From Spirochaetaceae bacterium (GTDB lineage: Bacteria > Spirochaetota > Spirochaetia > DSM-27196 > SKKC01), in assembly GCA_003554375.1 (NCBI GenBank), contig PWGF01000066.1:1-8100 (forward strand): a stretch of DNA of 8,100 bases, given 5' to 3'. Each line of letters starts with the position of its first letter. Positions within the stretch are counted from its first letter, which is position 1. The notes beneath the pieces are model-generated. The model saw only the letters and a list, made by a program, of their open reading frames with translations. It was not told the DNA's origin and made no database searches. Positions 1-5,656 of the stretch are shown piece by piece. A program made the position numbers and the translations under genes.

Positions 1-931
1 CTTCGCCGGCCAGCCGGTGGACCGCCCGCGCGTGCGCGACGAGGATACTGGCGGTCGCTTCCGGGTTGCTATCCCAGGCGCTCCGGTACTCGATCAGCGC
101 TCGATTCCCGTCTCCGGTGGTGCCGCACGCGATCACCAAGCCGTCATGCGGAAACCCGGAATGCCTTGCGTCCAGCTCCTCCTGGGTGACGAAATGCACC
201 TCCGTCCGATACGGCGCGAAGTACCCGGGCATGGTCTTGATTCCCTCGGCGATTGCATCGCGATCGGCACCGTCTTCGGCCACCACAAAGCACTCGCGCC
301 AGTGCATCTCGCCCGGCGATAGGTCGGGGTTCTCCCCGGCCCGGACCGCTTCAATCGCCTCAGGAATCGCATGCGTGTACTGGCGCGCGTCGCGCACCCC
401 CTCGAGAGTGCGAATTGCGTCCGAATGCCCCATGCTCAGCCCGCCCCGCTGCGACTGGCCGTAGAACCCGTACGTAGCCGTTCCGGGGAGGAACGCGTTT
501 GCAAGAACCCGCTCCATCGAGAACGTCCCGGGATCCCACCCGGTCGAGATAAGCGCAACCGTCCCGGCCTCTTTCGCAACCTCGTCCATCCGGGAGCAGT
601 AGGCCATCACCTCACTGTGGTTGTCGTAGCTGTCCACGGTATGGGTGAGCGCCGCGAACTCAGGCCCTTGAACCGGGAGATCGTTTTTCGATCCGCCGCA
701 GAGGACGGCAACGTCGGCCTCGCGCAGCGCGTCGACGTCGTCGAGCGGACGTACCGGGATGTGCTCGACCTCGCTCCTTGCGCGCTCCGGCGAACGCGAG
801 AGGATCACGGCAACCTCGACATCGCCGTTCCGCTCCGCCGCGCGGAGAACCCCCCGCCCCACGTTGCCGTAACCGACAACCACGATCCTCGTTGCTCGAC
901 TCGTGGAAGCTCGTTCCGTGTTTCCATCCAT
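1..931 (-). CDS. ddh: meso-diaminopimelate D-dehydrogenase (C-terminus cut by window edge)
   Basis: This enzyme makes meso-2,6-diaminopimelate from tetrahydrodipicolinate, ammonia and NADPH in one step, supplying cell-wall DAP and lysine in the cytoplasm. The frame gives 310 codons without a stop. Seen in order: a Rossmann strand with VGYGNVGRG (residues 19-27), CGGS (78-81), HTVDSYDNH (97-105), STGWDPG (129-135), GLSMGHSDAIR (164-174) and an ECFVVAE segment near 213-219. These match the type I (Corynebacterium-like) DAPDH family, which is usually about 320-330 residues, so roughly 20-30 C-terminal residues lie outside the window. The start is the ATG at 931-929, with GAGGG just upstream; no other ATG, GTG or TTG precedes the first beta strand. 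About 14 residues precede that strand, a longer lead than in the Corynebacterium enzyme. Type II enzymes lack the insertion seen around 157-164. The family call is very secure. Confidence 0.95.
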   Translation of the reverse strand, partial: MDGNTERASTSRATRIVVVGYGNVGRGVLRAAERNGDVEVAVILSRSPERARSEVEHIPVRPLDDVDALREADVAVLCGGSKNDLPVQGPEFAALTHTVDSYDNHSEVMAYCSRMDEVAKEAGTVALISTGWDPGTFSMERVLANAFLPGTATYGFYGQSQRGGLSMGHSDAIRTLEGVRDARQYTHAIPEAIEAVRAGENPDLSPGEMHWRECFVVAEDGADRDAIAEGIKTMPGYFAPYRTEVHFVTQEELDARHSGFPHDGLVIACGTTGDGNRALIEYRSAWDSNPEATASILVAHARAVHRLAGE

Positions 932-966
932 CGCCCTCTGTGCTCCTGGTTCCGAGAGTCTGTAGC

Positions 967-1003
967 ACCGGTGATCCTACGGCAGCCGGGCCGGTTCCTA
1001 CAA
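967..1003 (-). promoter_or_regulatory. Candidate sigma-70-type promoter of ddh
   Basis: On the minus strand, TTGTAG (1003-998) and TAGGAT (979-974) are separated by 18 bases. Transcription would start near 967 and give a leader of about 36 bases before the ddh ATG. This is a consensus match only; both hexamers deviate from the ideal. Confidence 0.35.
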
Positions 1004-1134
1004 GAGCGGTGAGAAGAAGATTGTTGGCGAAGATTGGTGCCGGGGAACGGAAAGGCCGATCGAGTTGCCCCGCCTCACCGCCAGTCACCGCCGCTTCCGG
1101 AGCGTCCAGAGCGCCGCCCCCCGTCGCCGCGGCC

Positions 1135-1494
1135 CTACCCTCCCCGGCCGGAGCGCCGCTCCTTCGCGTACGCGAGCGCACGTGAGACCGCGTCTGCCGG
1201 GCCCTCCGCCCGGGCAAAGAGCTCGTCTCCATCGAGCTGCGCATTCGGCCGGCTCTCGAGCGCCACGACCGGGATACGCTGCTTGAGCGCGATCGCGATT
1301 TCCGAGAGCGTCCCGTACGATCCGTCGACCGCGATCAAGGCGTCGGTGCTCTGCACGAACACGACGTTCCGCGCCTGCCCCATCCCGGTGCAGATAACGT
1401 GCGAGATATACGGGTTTGCCTCCTCCGGATCGATCCCCGGGATGATTCCGATCGATTGCTCCGCAAGTAGGTTGAGCAAGAGCGTAGAGTGCAC
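1135..1494 (-). pseudogene. 5'-truncated TIGR00725/LOG-like (SLOG Rossmann) protein
   Basis: The 119-residue frame matches the C-terminal two-thirds of the TIGR00725 family, relatives of lysine-decarboxylase-like LOG proteins that bind nucleotides in a Rossmann-type fold. Visible landmarks are GIIPGIDPEEANPY (16-29), CTGMGQARNVV (35-45) and DGSYGTLSEIAIALK (57-71), the last being the family's GGxxGTxxE-type loop, here with D in place of the first G. Intact members are about 160-170 residues and begin with a GVIGG strand and a CGG turn; both are absent. The only start is a GTG at 1494-1492, an in-frame TAG lies at 1515-1513, and recognisable homology starts near residue 13, so about 50 residues are missing. 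The 100 bases upstream do not encode them in another frame. No good ribosome site precedes the GTG. It is most likely a remnant; a shortened functional protein is possible but would lack half the binding site. Confidence 0.75.
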
Positions 1495-1610
1495 AGTGCA
1501 CGCGCTCGAAAGCTACGGCGCACCGGCGAAGTGCAGCCGGAACCGGCGGCGGAGCGCCGCACTGAAGCGTATGCCGAAGCTGCAGAATGGATCAGCCGAC
1601 CGTTGCTGTT

Positions 1611-1886
1611 TTACACGTACTTCCGCTCGTTCTCATACACGACACGCTTACCCGTAGCCGGCTCGTATAGACGTTCCGGCGCAATGTCCAGCTCGCCGTC
1701 GCCCCAGACAAGGGTTCCCGAATCAACCTCAAACTGTCGAAAGTAAGCGATATCTGAGAACGCCGCGAATTCGGTATCGGCGTTGATACAATCGGCAAGA
1801 TCCACTACCCCGGAACGACCACCTTCAAACGTAAGGTGTATTCGATAATCCGCCTGATACTCCGCTTTCACAACATCAAAGTACAT
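1611..1886 (-). CDS. DUF2442 domain protein
   Basis: This 91-residue protein fits the DUF2442 family along nearly its whole length. It has an N-terminal beta segment VVKAEYQADYRIHLTFEGG (5-23), the typical GVVDLADCI (26-34), a FSDIAYFRQFEVD stretch (43-55) and the near-invariant turn GTLVWGDGELDIAPERLYE (57-75). The ATG at 1886-1884 has a strong AGGAGG about six bases upstream, which fixes the start. DUF2442 genes are frequent in TA-rich regions and often sit beside a DUF4160 gene. The pairing suggests a toxin-antitoxin or DNA-binding role, but no biochemical function is established that I can name. No DUF4160 partner is visible upstream or downstream here, so it may be an orphan. The C-terminal tail (76-91, rich in K, R and E) runs past the usual domain end. 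Confidence 0.85.
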   Translation of the reverse strand: MYFDVVKAEYQADYRIHLTFEGGRSGVVDLADCINADTEFAAFSDIAYFRQFEVDSGTLVWGDGELDIAPERLYEPATGKRVVYENERKYV

Positions 1887-2196
1887 GAGGGCCTCCTCGG
1901 CTCCTCAAGCGGATCAATGGCCGCCGGCGGCTGACATTTGCCGCGCTTGACCCGCGCTTCCCTCTGCGTCCGGACTCGCCGGCGTGGATCTCGTCTTGAG
2001 TAGCTACACCGACGAGCTTCTCGGAAAGCTGAGCGTCGAGCTCAGACCGTAGGCTTCGGGGCCTGCGCCCGCCGCTCGCGGAGTTCAGGATGCGCCGGGA
2101 GTCGTCAGAGAGCTGCAACGGAAGCAAGGGGAGCGCGCGGCGTCCAAGTGCATTGGCGCGGTGGTTGGCAGTCAAGGTCTCCGGTCTACTCTGCCA
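1887..2196. other. Gap between DUF2442 gene and hicA, no convincing gene
   Basis: Apart from the DUF2442 ribosome site at its left end, I see no supported gene. The minus strand stays open for 99 codons across 2175-1876, but its product is rich in R, S and G, matches no family I know, has no clear ribosome site and overlaps the DUF2442 start. A short open plus-strand frame (about 1954-2052, ending VDLVLSSYTDELLGKLSVEL) has coding-like composition but no start codon. Either could be a remnant of a lost partner gene. Confidence 0.5.
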
Positions 2197-2409
2197 TTAC
2201 AACAGCGCTCGAAACTGTTCGGCGCTCAGCCCGGCGTCCCGAGCGATGCCACCCATTGTGACTGCGTTTACCGGGTTGTGGCGGGGTATGGTGAGAATCC
2301 GGCTGCCGTCGGACATCACGGTGTGCTTGCCTTGTCTCACAATTCGAAAACCGGCCTTTCGTAGCGCACGAACCACGTCCTGGTGGTTGACCCCGGGAAT
2401 CTTCGGCAT
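2197..2409 (-). CDS. hicA: HicA-family mRNA interferase toxin
   Basis: A 70-residue protein of the HicA (YcfA) family, small double-stranded-RNA-binding-fold toxins that cleave mRNA and stop translation until neutralised by HicB. Seen: an N-terminal helix (HQDVVRALRKAGFRIVRQGK, 9-28) followed by the catalytic histidine in GKHTVM (His29), the TIPRHN strand (40-45), a loop with NAVTMGGIARDAGLS (48-62), and the final helix EQFRALL. Length and element order match functional HicA proteins (about 60-80 residues), so it looks intact. It follows hicB with only three bases between stop and start, implying one mRNA with translational coupling. Many genomes place hicA first; here hicB leads, which is also a common arrangement. 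The usual G-S-H-H motif is reduced to G-K-H-T, keeping the key histidine. Confidence 0.9.
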   Translation of the reverse strand: MPKIPGVNHQDVVRALRKAGFRIVRQGKHTVMSDGSRILTIPRHNPVNAVTMGGIARDAGLSAEQFRALL

Positions 2410-2412
2410 TCG

Positions 2413-2610
2413 CTACACCGGAACGTCGATTTCCCGCGTCTCGCAACCGTCCAGCAGCTCGTCTCGTACAGCCAGGTATTCTTGAATTGCCTCACGAATG
2501 TTCGCCAAGGCCTCCTCTTGAGTGGCACCTTGCGACCAGCAACCGGGAAGTCCAGGAACGTGCACGCTGAACCCTTCCTCTGTCTCTTCCAAAGCGACAC
2601 GGTACTTCAT
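2413..2610 (-). CDS. hicB: HicB-family antitoxin, short form
   Basis: This 65-residue protein is the degenerate RNase H-like domain of HicB. It has strand MKYRVALEETEEGFSVHVPG (1-20), the typical LPGCWSQGATQEEALANI (21-38) and helix REAIQEYLAVRDEL (39-52). It would bind HicA and block its catalytic histidine. Full-length HicB proteins carry a C-terminal helix-turn-helix or ribbon-helix-helix DNA-binding domain; here the protein ends in about a dozen acidic residues after the domain, so direct DNA binding is doubtful. The ATG at 2610-2608 is preceded by GGGAG only two bases away, a tight spacing that may limit translation. Gene order hicB-hicA with a three-base gap supports a working pair. DUF1902-like and type II HicB short forms of this size are common, so it need not be truncated. 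Confidence 0.9.
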   Translation of the reverse strand: MKYRVALEETEEGFSVHVPGLPGCWSQGATQEEALANIREAIQEYLAVRDELLDGCETREIDVPV

Positions 2611-3157
2611 GGCTCCCGGATATCAATCTACCACGGCGAGGAGCATAAGCAAAGAAGGGAATCCCCTTACCGGACACCAAGAGATTGATAACAAAACGCG
2701 CGCTACTCGCCGGTGCTTCCATTTCCGCCTGATCGGGGCCGTGCCGAATCCGGCCAGGCTACCGGTTGAGCATCAGGAACTGGGAGCGCAGGTTGTCGAA
2801 GCGATGCGTCTGGTGCCCGAGCTTGTCTATGGTTTTCCTAGCCGGCTCGCGTTCCTTCTTAATGGCCTGGACCAACGAACGTTTGTCTAGTTTGCGGAGC
2901 ACAGCCTCGTCGGAGGCGGCGGCAATTGTGACCGCGCAAGCGCGAATTCGCCCACCGGAAGCACCACCATCCGAGTTCTCCCTGGACAAGTTCGGCGCTG
3001 TTCACCGTACCCTTCGCGTCCCGGAGCACACCGCCGTGTGCCACGAAAAGCCGGTAGGTGCCGCGCTGTATGTGGAGGAACCGGGCCCGATCGCCCCCGA
3101 TGGACCGCCGGTCTGCTCAGATTTGACCGTCGAGCGCCCTAACCGTACTATAGTATT
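2611..3157. other. Gene-poor stretch between hicB and the RHH-PIN operon
   Basis: About 550 bases without a gene I can support. It holds the hicBA upstream region at the left and the RHH-PIN promoter at the right. In between, a minus-strand frame of 76 codons (2989-2759) contains a lysine/arginine-rich helical-looking segment (LDKRSLVQAIKKEREPARK, then NLRSQFLMLNR). A second minus frame further upstream (about 3100-2860) reads FLHIQRGTYRLFVAHGG. Together they could be a frameshifted remnant of one protein, but neither matches a family I can name with confidence. A plus-strand frame (2766-3161) overlaps both and looks like their shadow. Confidence 0.4.
2621..2690. promoter_or_regulatory. Inverted repeats upstream of hicBA, possible control region
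   Basis: A perfect 9-base inverted repeat, TATCAATCT (2621-2629) and AGATTGATA (2682-2690), brackets a 52-base spacer just upstream of the hicB start. Inside it a smaller palindrome has arms AAGGG (2655-2659) and CCCTT (2664-2668). The position is where a hicBA operator and promoter would lie. I could not find a well-spaced -35/-10 pair, and which protein would bind is unknown. Confidence 0.3.
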
Positions 3158-3158
3158 A
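3123..3158 (+). promoter_or_regulatory. Promoter of the RHH-PIN operon, predicted leaderless start
   Basis: TTGACC (3123-3128) and TACTAT (3146-3151) are separated by exactly 17 bases, a strong sigma-70-type match. A start seven bases past the -10 falls on position 3158, the A of the antitoxin ATG. No Shine-Dalgarno-like sequence precedes that ATG, which agrees with a leaderless mRNA. Confidence 0.65.
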
Positions 3159-3181
3159 TGAAGAAGCATATAAGTATTACT
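3146..3181. promoter_or_regulatory. Paired palindromes, likely autoregulatory operator
   Basis: A perfect 10-base palindrome, TACTATAGTA (3146-3155), covers the -10 element. A second, AGTA-T-TACT (3173-3181), lies in codons 6-8 of the antitoxin gene. AGTATTA occurs in both sites (3152 and 3173), 21 bases or two helical turns apart. RHH antitoxins typically bind such repeated short palindromes to repress their own operon. Binding is inferred. Confidence 0.5.
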
Positions 3182-3388
3182 ATCGACCCGGAGGTGTTGC
3201 ATATCGTTCGGCGAATGGCGGTCGAGGAGCACCGTTCGGTCAGCCAGGTAATCGAAATGGCGGTATTATCCGCGGCGCAGAGGCGCTTCGGAGCCGGCCC
3301 GGAGAGTTCCGAAGGGGTGCTGCCCGTTACCGACACCTACTTTTCGGGTACCGCCGAACGGAACGACGCCTACAGAGGCCGAATCTGA
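3158..3388 (+). CDS. Ribbon-helix-helix antitoxin (CopG-like) of the PIN toxin
   Basis: This 76-residue protein has the layout of a ribbon-helix-helix antitoxin. A short beta strand HISITID (4-10) would form the DNA-contacting ribbon. It is followed by helix A (PEVLHIVRRMAVEEH, 11-25), the turn RSVSQ, and helix B (VIEMAVLSAAQRRF, 31-44). The C-terminal 30 residues are low in structure, contain acidic and aromatic residues (TDTYFSG, 58-64), and probably wrap around and inhibit the toxin. Its TGA overlaps the toxin ATG by one base (ATGA, 3387-3390 region), the usual antitoxin-first coupled arrangement. The start is supported by the RHH strand beginning at residue 4. There is no ribosome site upstream, in keeping with a leaderless transcript. 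Early codons ATA, AGT, ATT and ACT are unusually AT-rich for this region, apparently because they carry an operator half. Confidence 0.85.
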   Translation: MKKHISITIDPEVLHIVRRMAVEEHRSVSQVIEMAVLSAAQRRFGAGPESSEGVLPVTDTYFSGTAERNDAYRGRI

Positions 3389-3855
3389 TGACGCGCCCGC
3401 CGACACCGGCCGCCTCCTTGATAGACACGAATGTCTTAATCTATGCGACGGTGCGCGCTGATCCCCGATTCTCCGTCGCCCGCGACGTCGTGCTTGGTCC
3501 GGACGAAACGTGGGGAAGCCGTCATGTGTCCGTACAGAACTTGGCGGAGATGTATCCCAACCTCACCGGCCCGAAGATGGACGTCCCCGACTCGCCTGAC
3601 CAAGCGGCGGATAAGATCCGGGCTCTCACACGACTCCCGCACATTACCGTTGTCCCGGTATCGGCGACGATAGTCGAACGAACGATAGAACTCTCCCGAC
3701 AACACGCCGTCCGCAGGCAGCGATACTTTGACGCACAGCTCGTGGCGCTCATGCTGGAACACGATCTCCGGCGCTTGTACACGGAGAACGTGTCGGACTT
3801 CTCGGACCTTGTATCGGACACGCCGATCGAGCTGTACAATCCCTTCCATGATTAG
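3388..3855 (+). CDS. PIN-domain ribonuclease toxin (VapC-like)
   Basis: This 155-residue protein is a PIN-domain toxin, a magnesium-dependent RNase that in VapBC systems cleaves tRNA or rRNA. The acidic site is present: Asp13 in LIDTNVLIYA (11-20), Glu54 in VQNLAEMY (49-56), Asp115 in YFDAQL (113-118), and Asp137 in YTENVSDF (131-138). The length is at the upper end for the family (about 130-150). It starts inside the stop codon of the RHH antitoxin, so the two are translated as a pair and the antitoxin should bind and occlude the active site. No alternative start better fits the strand containing Asp13. A PIN toxin with an RHH partner is common, and I avoid the symbol vapC because RHH partners and PIN subgroups vary. 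It looks complete and active. Confidence 0.9.
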   Translation: MTRPPTPAASLIDTNVLIYATVRADPRFSVARDVVLGPDETWGSRHVSVQNLAEMYPNLTGPKMDVPDSPDQAADKIRALTRLPHITVVPVSATIVERTIELSRQHAVRRQRYFDAQLVALMLEHDLRRLYTENVSDFSDLVSDTPIELYNPFHD

Positions 3856-3933
3856 CCGGCCGGAAGCTCGGTCCGCCGGTCCGTAGCGCCCGGCTATTCG
3901 AAGTCCAGGCCTAGTCGCAGTCCCGGGCCTATC

Positions 3934-5247
3934 TCACGAGGTGGTCGCCGCCCTGCCGGCGGAGGCGCGTGACAAGAGCCGCCGGCGAAGCATCTCGAGC
4001 GCCACAGTCGTGGTCCGGAGCTTCATCTCCTCCCGGTCGCCGGGTAGCTGAAACGTCCGGCACTCGTCTCCCTGGTCGTCGGCCACGGTGACGTAGGTAA
4101 GGCCGACCGGTTTCTCCGGCGTCCCGCCGCTTGGGCCGGCTACTCCGGTGATTCCCACCGAAAGATCGCTCCCGCAGCTTTCGCGGGCGCCCCGGGCCAT
4201 CGCACGCGACACCGGCTCACTTACGGCTCCTTCCCGGACGATCAGCTCGGACTCGATCCCCAGAAGCGCGCTCTTGAGCTCGTTGCTGTAGGCCATGATT
4301 CCGCCCCGGAAGTAGCGCGAGCTCCCCGGCACGTTCGTAATCCGATGGCCGAGCAGTCCGCCCGTACACGATTCCGCCACGGCCACGGTCAGCCCACGCT
4401 CCGCCAGAACCTCGCCGACCACAGCCTCGAGCGTGGTGTCGTCTTCGCCGTAGACCGCATCCCCCAGGATCGAACGGATCTCCGCCGCGGTGTCCGCCGT
4501 GTAGCGGCGAGCGGTTTCTTCATCCGGCGCATGTGCGGTGATCCGCAGATGCATCTCTCCAAGGTGAGCGAGTGGAGCGATCGTCGGGTTCGTCTGTCCC
4601 GACAGAATCGGTTCCAAAAGCTCCGCCACCCGGGACTCTCCCAGACCGATTACCCGGAGCACCCGGGAGAGAAGAACTCCACCCTCTCCGCGCGCCGAGA
4701 GGTCCTGCGCCAGGCGGGGGAGGACTTCTTCCCGCATCAGCGTGCGCATCTCTCCCGGCGGGCCGGGAAGGAGAACAACAATCGTCGCCTCATGCTCCAG
4801 GTAGATACCGGGAGCCGTCCCGCGGCTGTTCGGGAGCAACACCGCCCCTTCCGGGACCATCGCCTGCCGGAGATTGTTCCGCGGAAACGGGTAGTCTTCC
4901 TCTGAGGACAAGCCCCGACGCTGCTTGCGCCGCCGCTCGAAGATTTCCTCCAGGTGCCGAGCCCATTCTTCGTTGCGCCGGAGTGACCGGCCCGTTACTT
5001 CCGCGAGGGTCTCTCGGGTCAGGTCATCGTCGGTGGGCCCCAGCCCGCCGCAGGCAACCACCACGTCCGCCCGCTCAAGCGCCGTCTCCAGCGCCTCCGC
5101 GAGGCGATCCCGGTTGTCCCCTACAACGCTCTGGTAATATACGCCCACCCCGATCTCGGCGAGCATACGGGCGATCTCCGCGCCGTTCGTATTGACTATC
5201 TGTCCCATCAGGAGCTCGGTCCCGACTCCGACTACCTCTGCCTTCAC
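3934..5247 (-). CDS. cinA: CinA: MoCF-type domain fused to nicotinamide-nucleotide amidase
   Basis: This 437-residue protein is a full two-domain CinA. Residues 1-170 form the MoaB/MogA-like COG1058 domain with GTELLMGQIVNTN (9-21), CGGLGPTDDDLT (66-77), GTAPG (143-147) and PGPPGEM (161-167); in other species this domain has ADP-ribose pyrophosphatase activity. A linker domain (about 190-265) leads to the PncC-type amidase (about 275-425) with AESCTGG (291-297), AYSNELKSALLG (319-330) and GITGVAGPSGGTPEKPVG (365-382). The amidase deamidates NMN to nicotinate mononucleotide in NAD recycling. The 'competence-induced' name does not prove a role in DNA uptake. The start is GTG at 5247-5245, with AGAGGT eight bases upstream. 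The arginine- and glutamate-rich stretch at 101-118 is longer than in many homologues. It converges with the PIN toxin gene across 78 bases and is divergent from the hydrolase. Confidence 0.96.
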   Translation of the reverse strand: MKAEVVGVGTELLMGQIVNTNGAEIARMLAEIGVGVYYQSVVGDNRDRLAEALETALERADVVVACGGLGPTDDDLTRETLAEVTGRSLRRNEEWARHLEEIFERRRKQRRGLSSEEDYPFPRNNLRQAMVPEGAVLLPNSRGTAPGIYLEHEATIVVLLPGPPGEMRTLMREEVLPRLAQDLSARGEGGVLLSRVLRVIGLGESRVAELLEPILSGQTNPTIAPLAHLGEMHLRITAHAPDEETARRYTADTAAEIRSILGDAVYGEDDTTLEAVVGEVLAERGLTVAVAESCTGGLLGHRITNVPGSSRYFRGGIMAYSNELKSALLGIESELIVREGAVSEPVSRAMARGARESCGSDLSVGITGVAGPSGGTPEKPVGLTYVTVADDQGDECRTFQLPGDREEMKLRTTTVALEMLRRRLLSRASAGRAATTS

Positions 5248-5656
5248 GCCACGTCACCTCTCATCGTGGGCCATGCTACCGCACCCCGATCCGGGGGGCA
5301 ACCGGGCCGGGCACGGAGCGCGCCGGCCGCTTCGCCCGGGACCGGTCCGAGACGTCCTGCCTAAAGACGCGGCAAGCGCGGCACGACGGCGCATACCCAG
5401 GTTACGGACGGCTCGTTCCGGTGATGGACGACTCACGCAGAGTCGGGCAGTATACGACGGGTGTGAAAACGATCGGATCGGAGTAGCGGCGCGCGCTAAC
5501 GGAAAGGGGCCATCGAGCACCCACGCAGAGGGAGTTTTTCGCCGGGGACGCGGCACTGCAGAGCAAGGCACGCCCAGTTGGAGAATCCGACGAATCGACT
5601 GGCTTGAATGAAGACGGAAGCACGTATGAGAGGCCACCGAAAAGGGGGAGATTATC
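5248..5656. other. Divergent intergenic region between cinA and hydrolase
   Basis: The cinA promoter and ribosome site occupy the left 55 bases, and the hydrolase ribosome site (AGGGGGAG, about 5643-5650) the right end. Between them are two small hairpins: CGACTC/GAGTCG with a five-base loop (5429-5445), and CCAGTTG/CGACTGG with a 15-base loop and one wobble pair (5574-5602). Long open frames here on both strands match no family and lack ribosome sites. I find no convincing hydrolase promoter and no recognisable riboswitch. Confidence 0.45.
5266..5301 (-). promoter_or_regulatory. Candidate cinA promoter
   Basis: On the minus strand, TTGCCC (5301-5296) and TAGCAT (5278-5273) are 17 bases apart. 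The start would be near 5266, giving a leader of about 20 bases that still contains the AGAGGT ribosome site. This is a consensus match only. Confidence 0.4.

Noticed and set aside
660..1244. 194-codon minus-strand frame overlapping ddh and its upstream region
   Set aside because: It lies on the same strand as ddh in another frame; ddh has unmistakable motifs, and this product is an R/G/A-rich shadow.
2759..2830. ORF6N/KilA-N-like reading of NLRSQF in the minus frame
   Set aside because: Only six residues resemble the family; the GGRRY and EQGV motifs that should follow are absent.
3907..3930. AGGCCT/GGGCCT stem between the convergent PIN toxin and cinA genes, as a bidirectional terminator
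   Set aside because: The stem is only five pairs plus a wobble, the loop is 12 bases, and there is no T-run on either strand.
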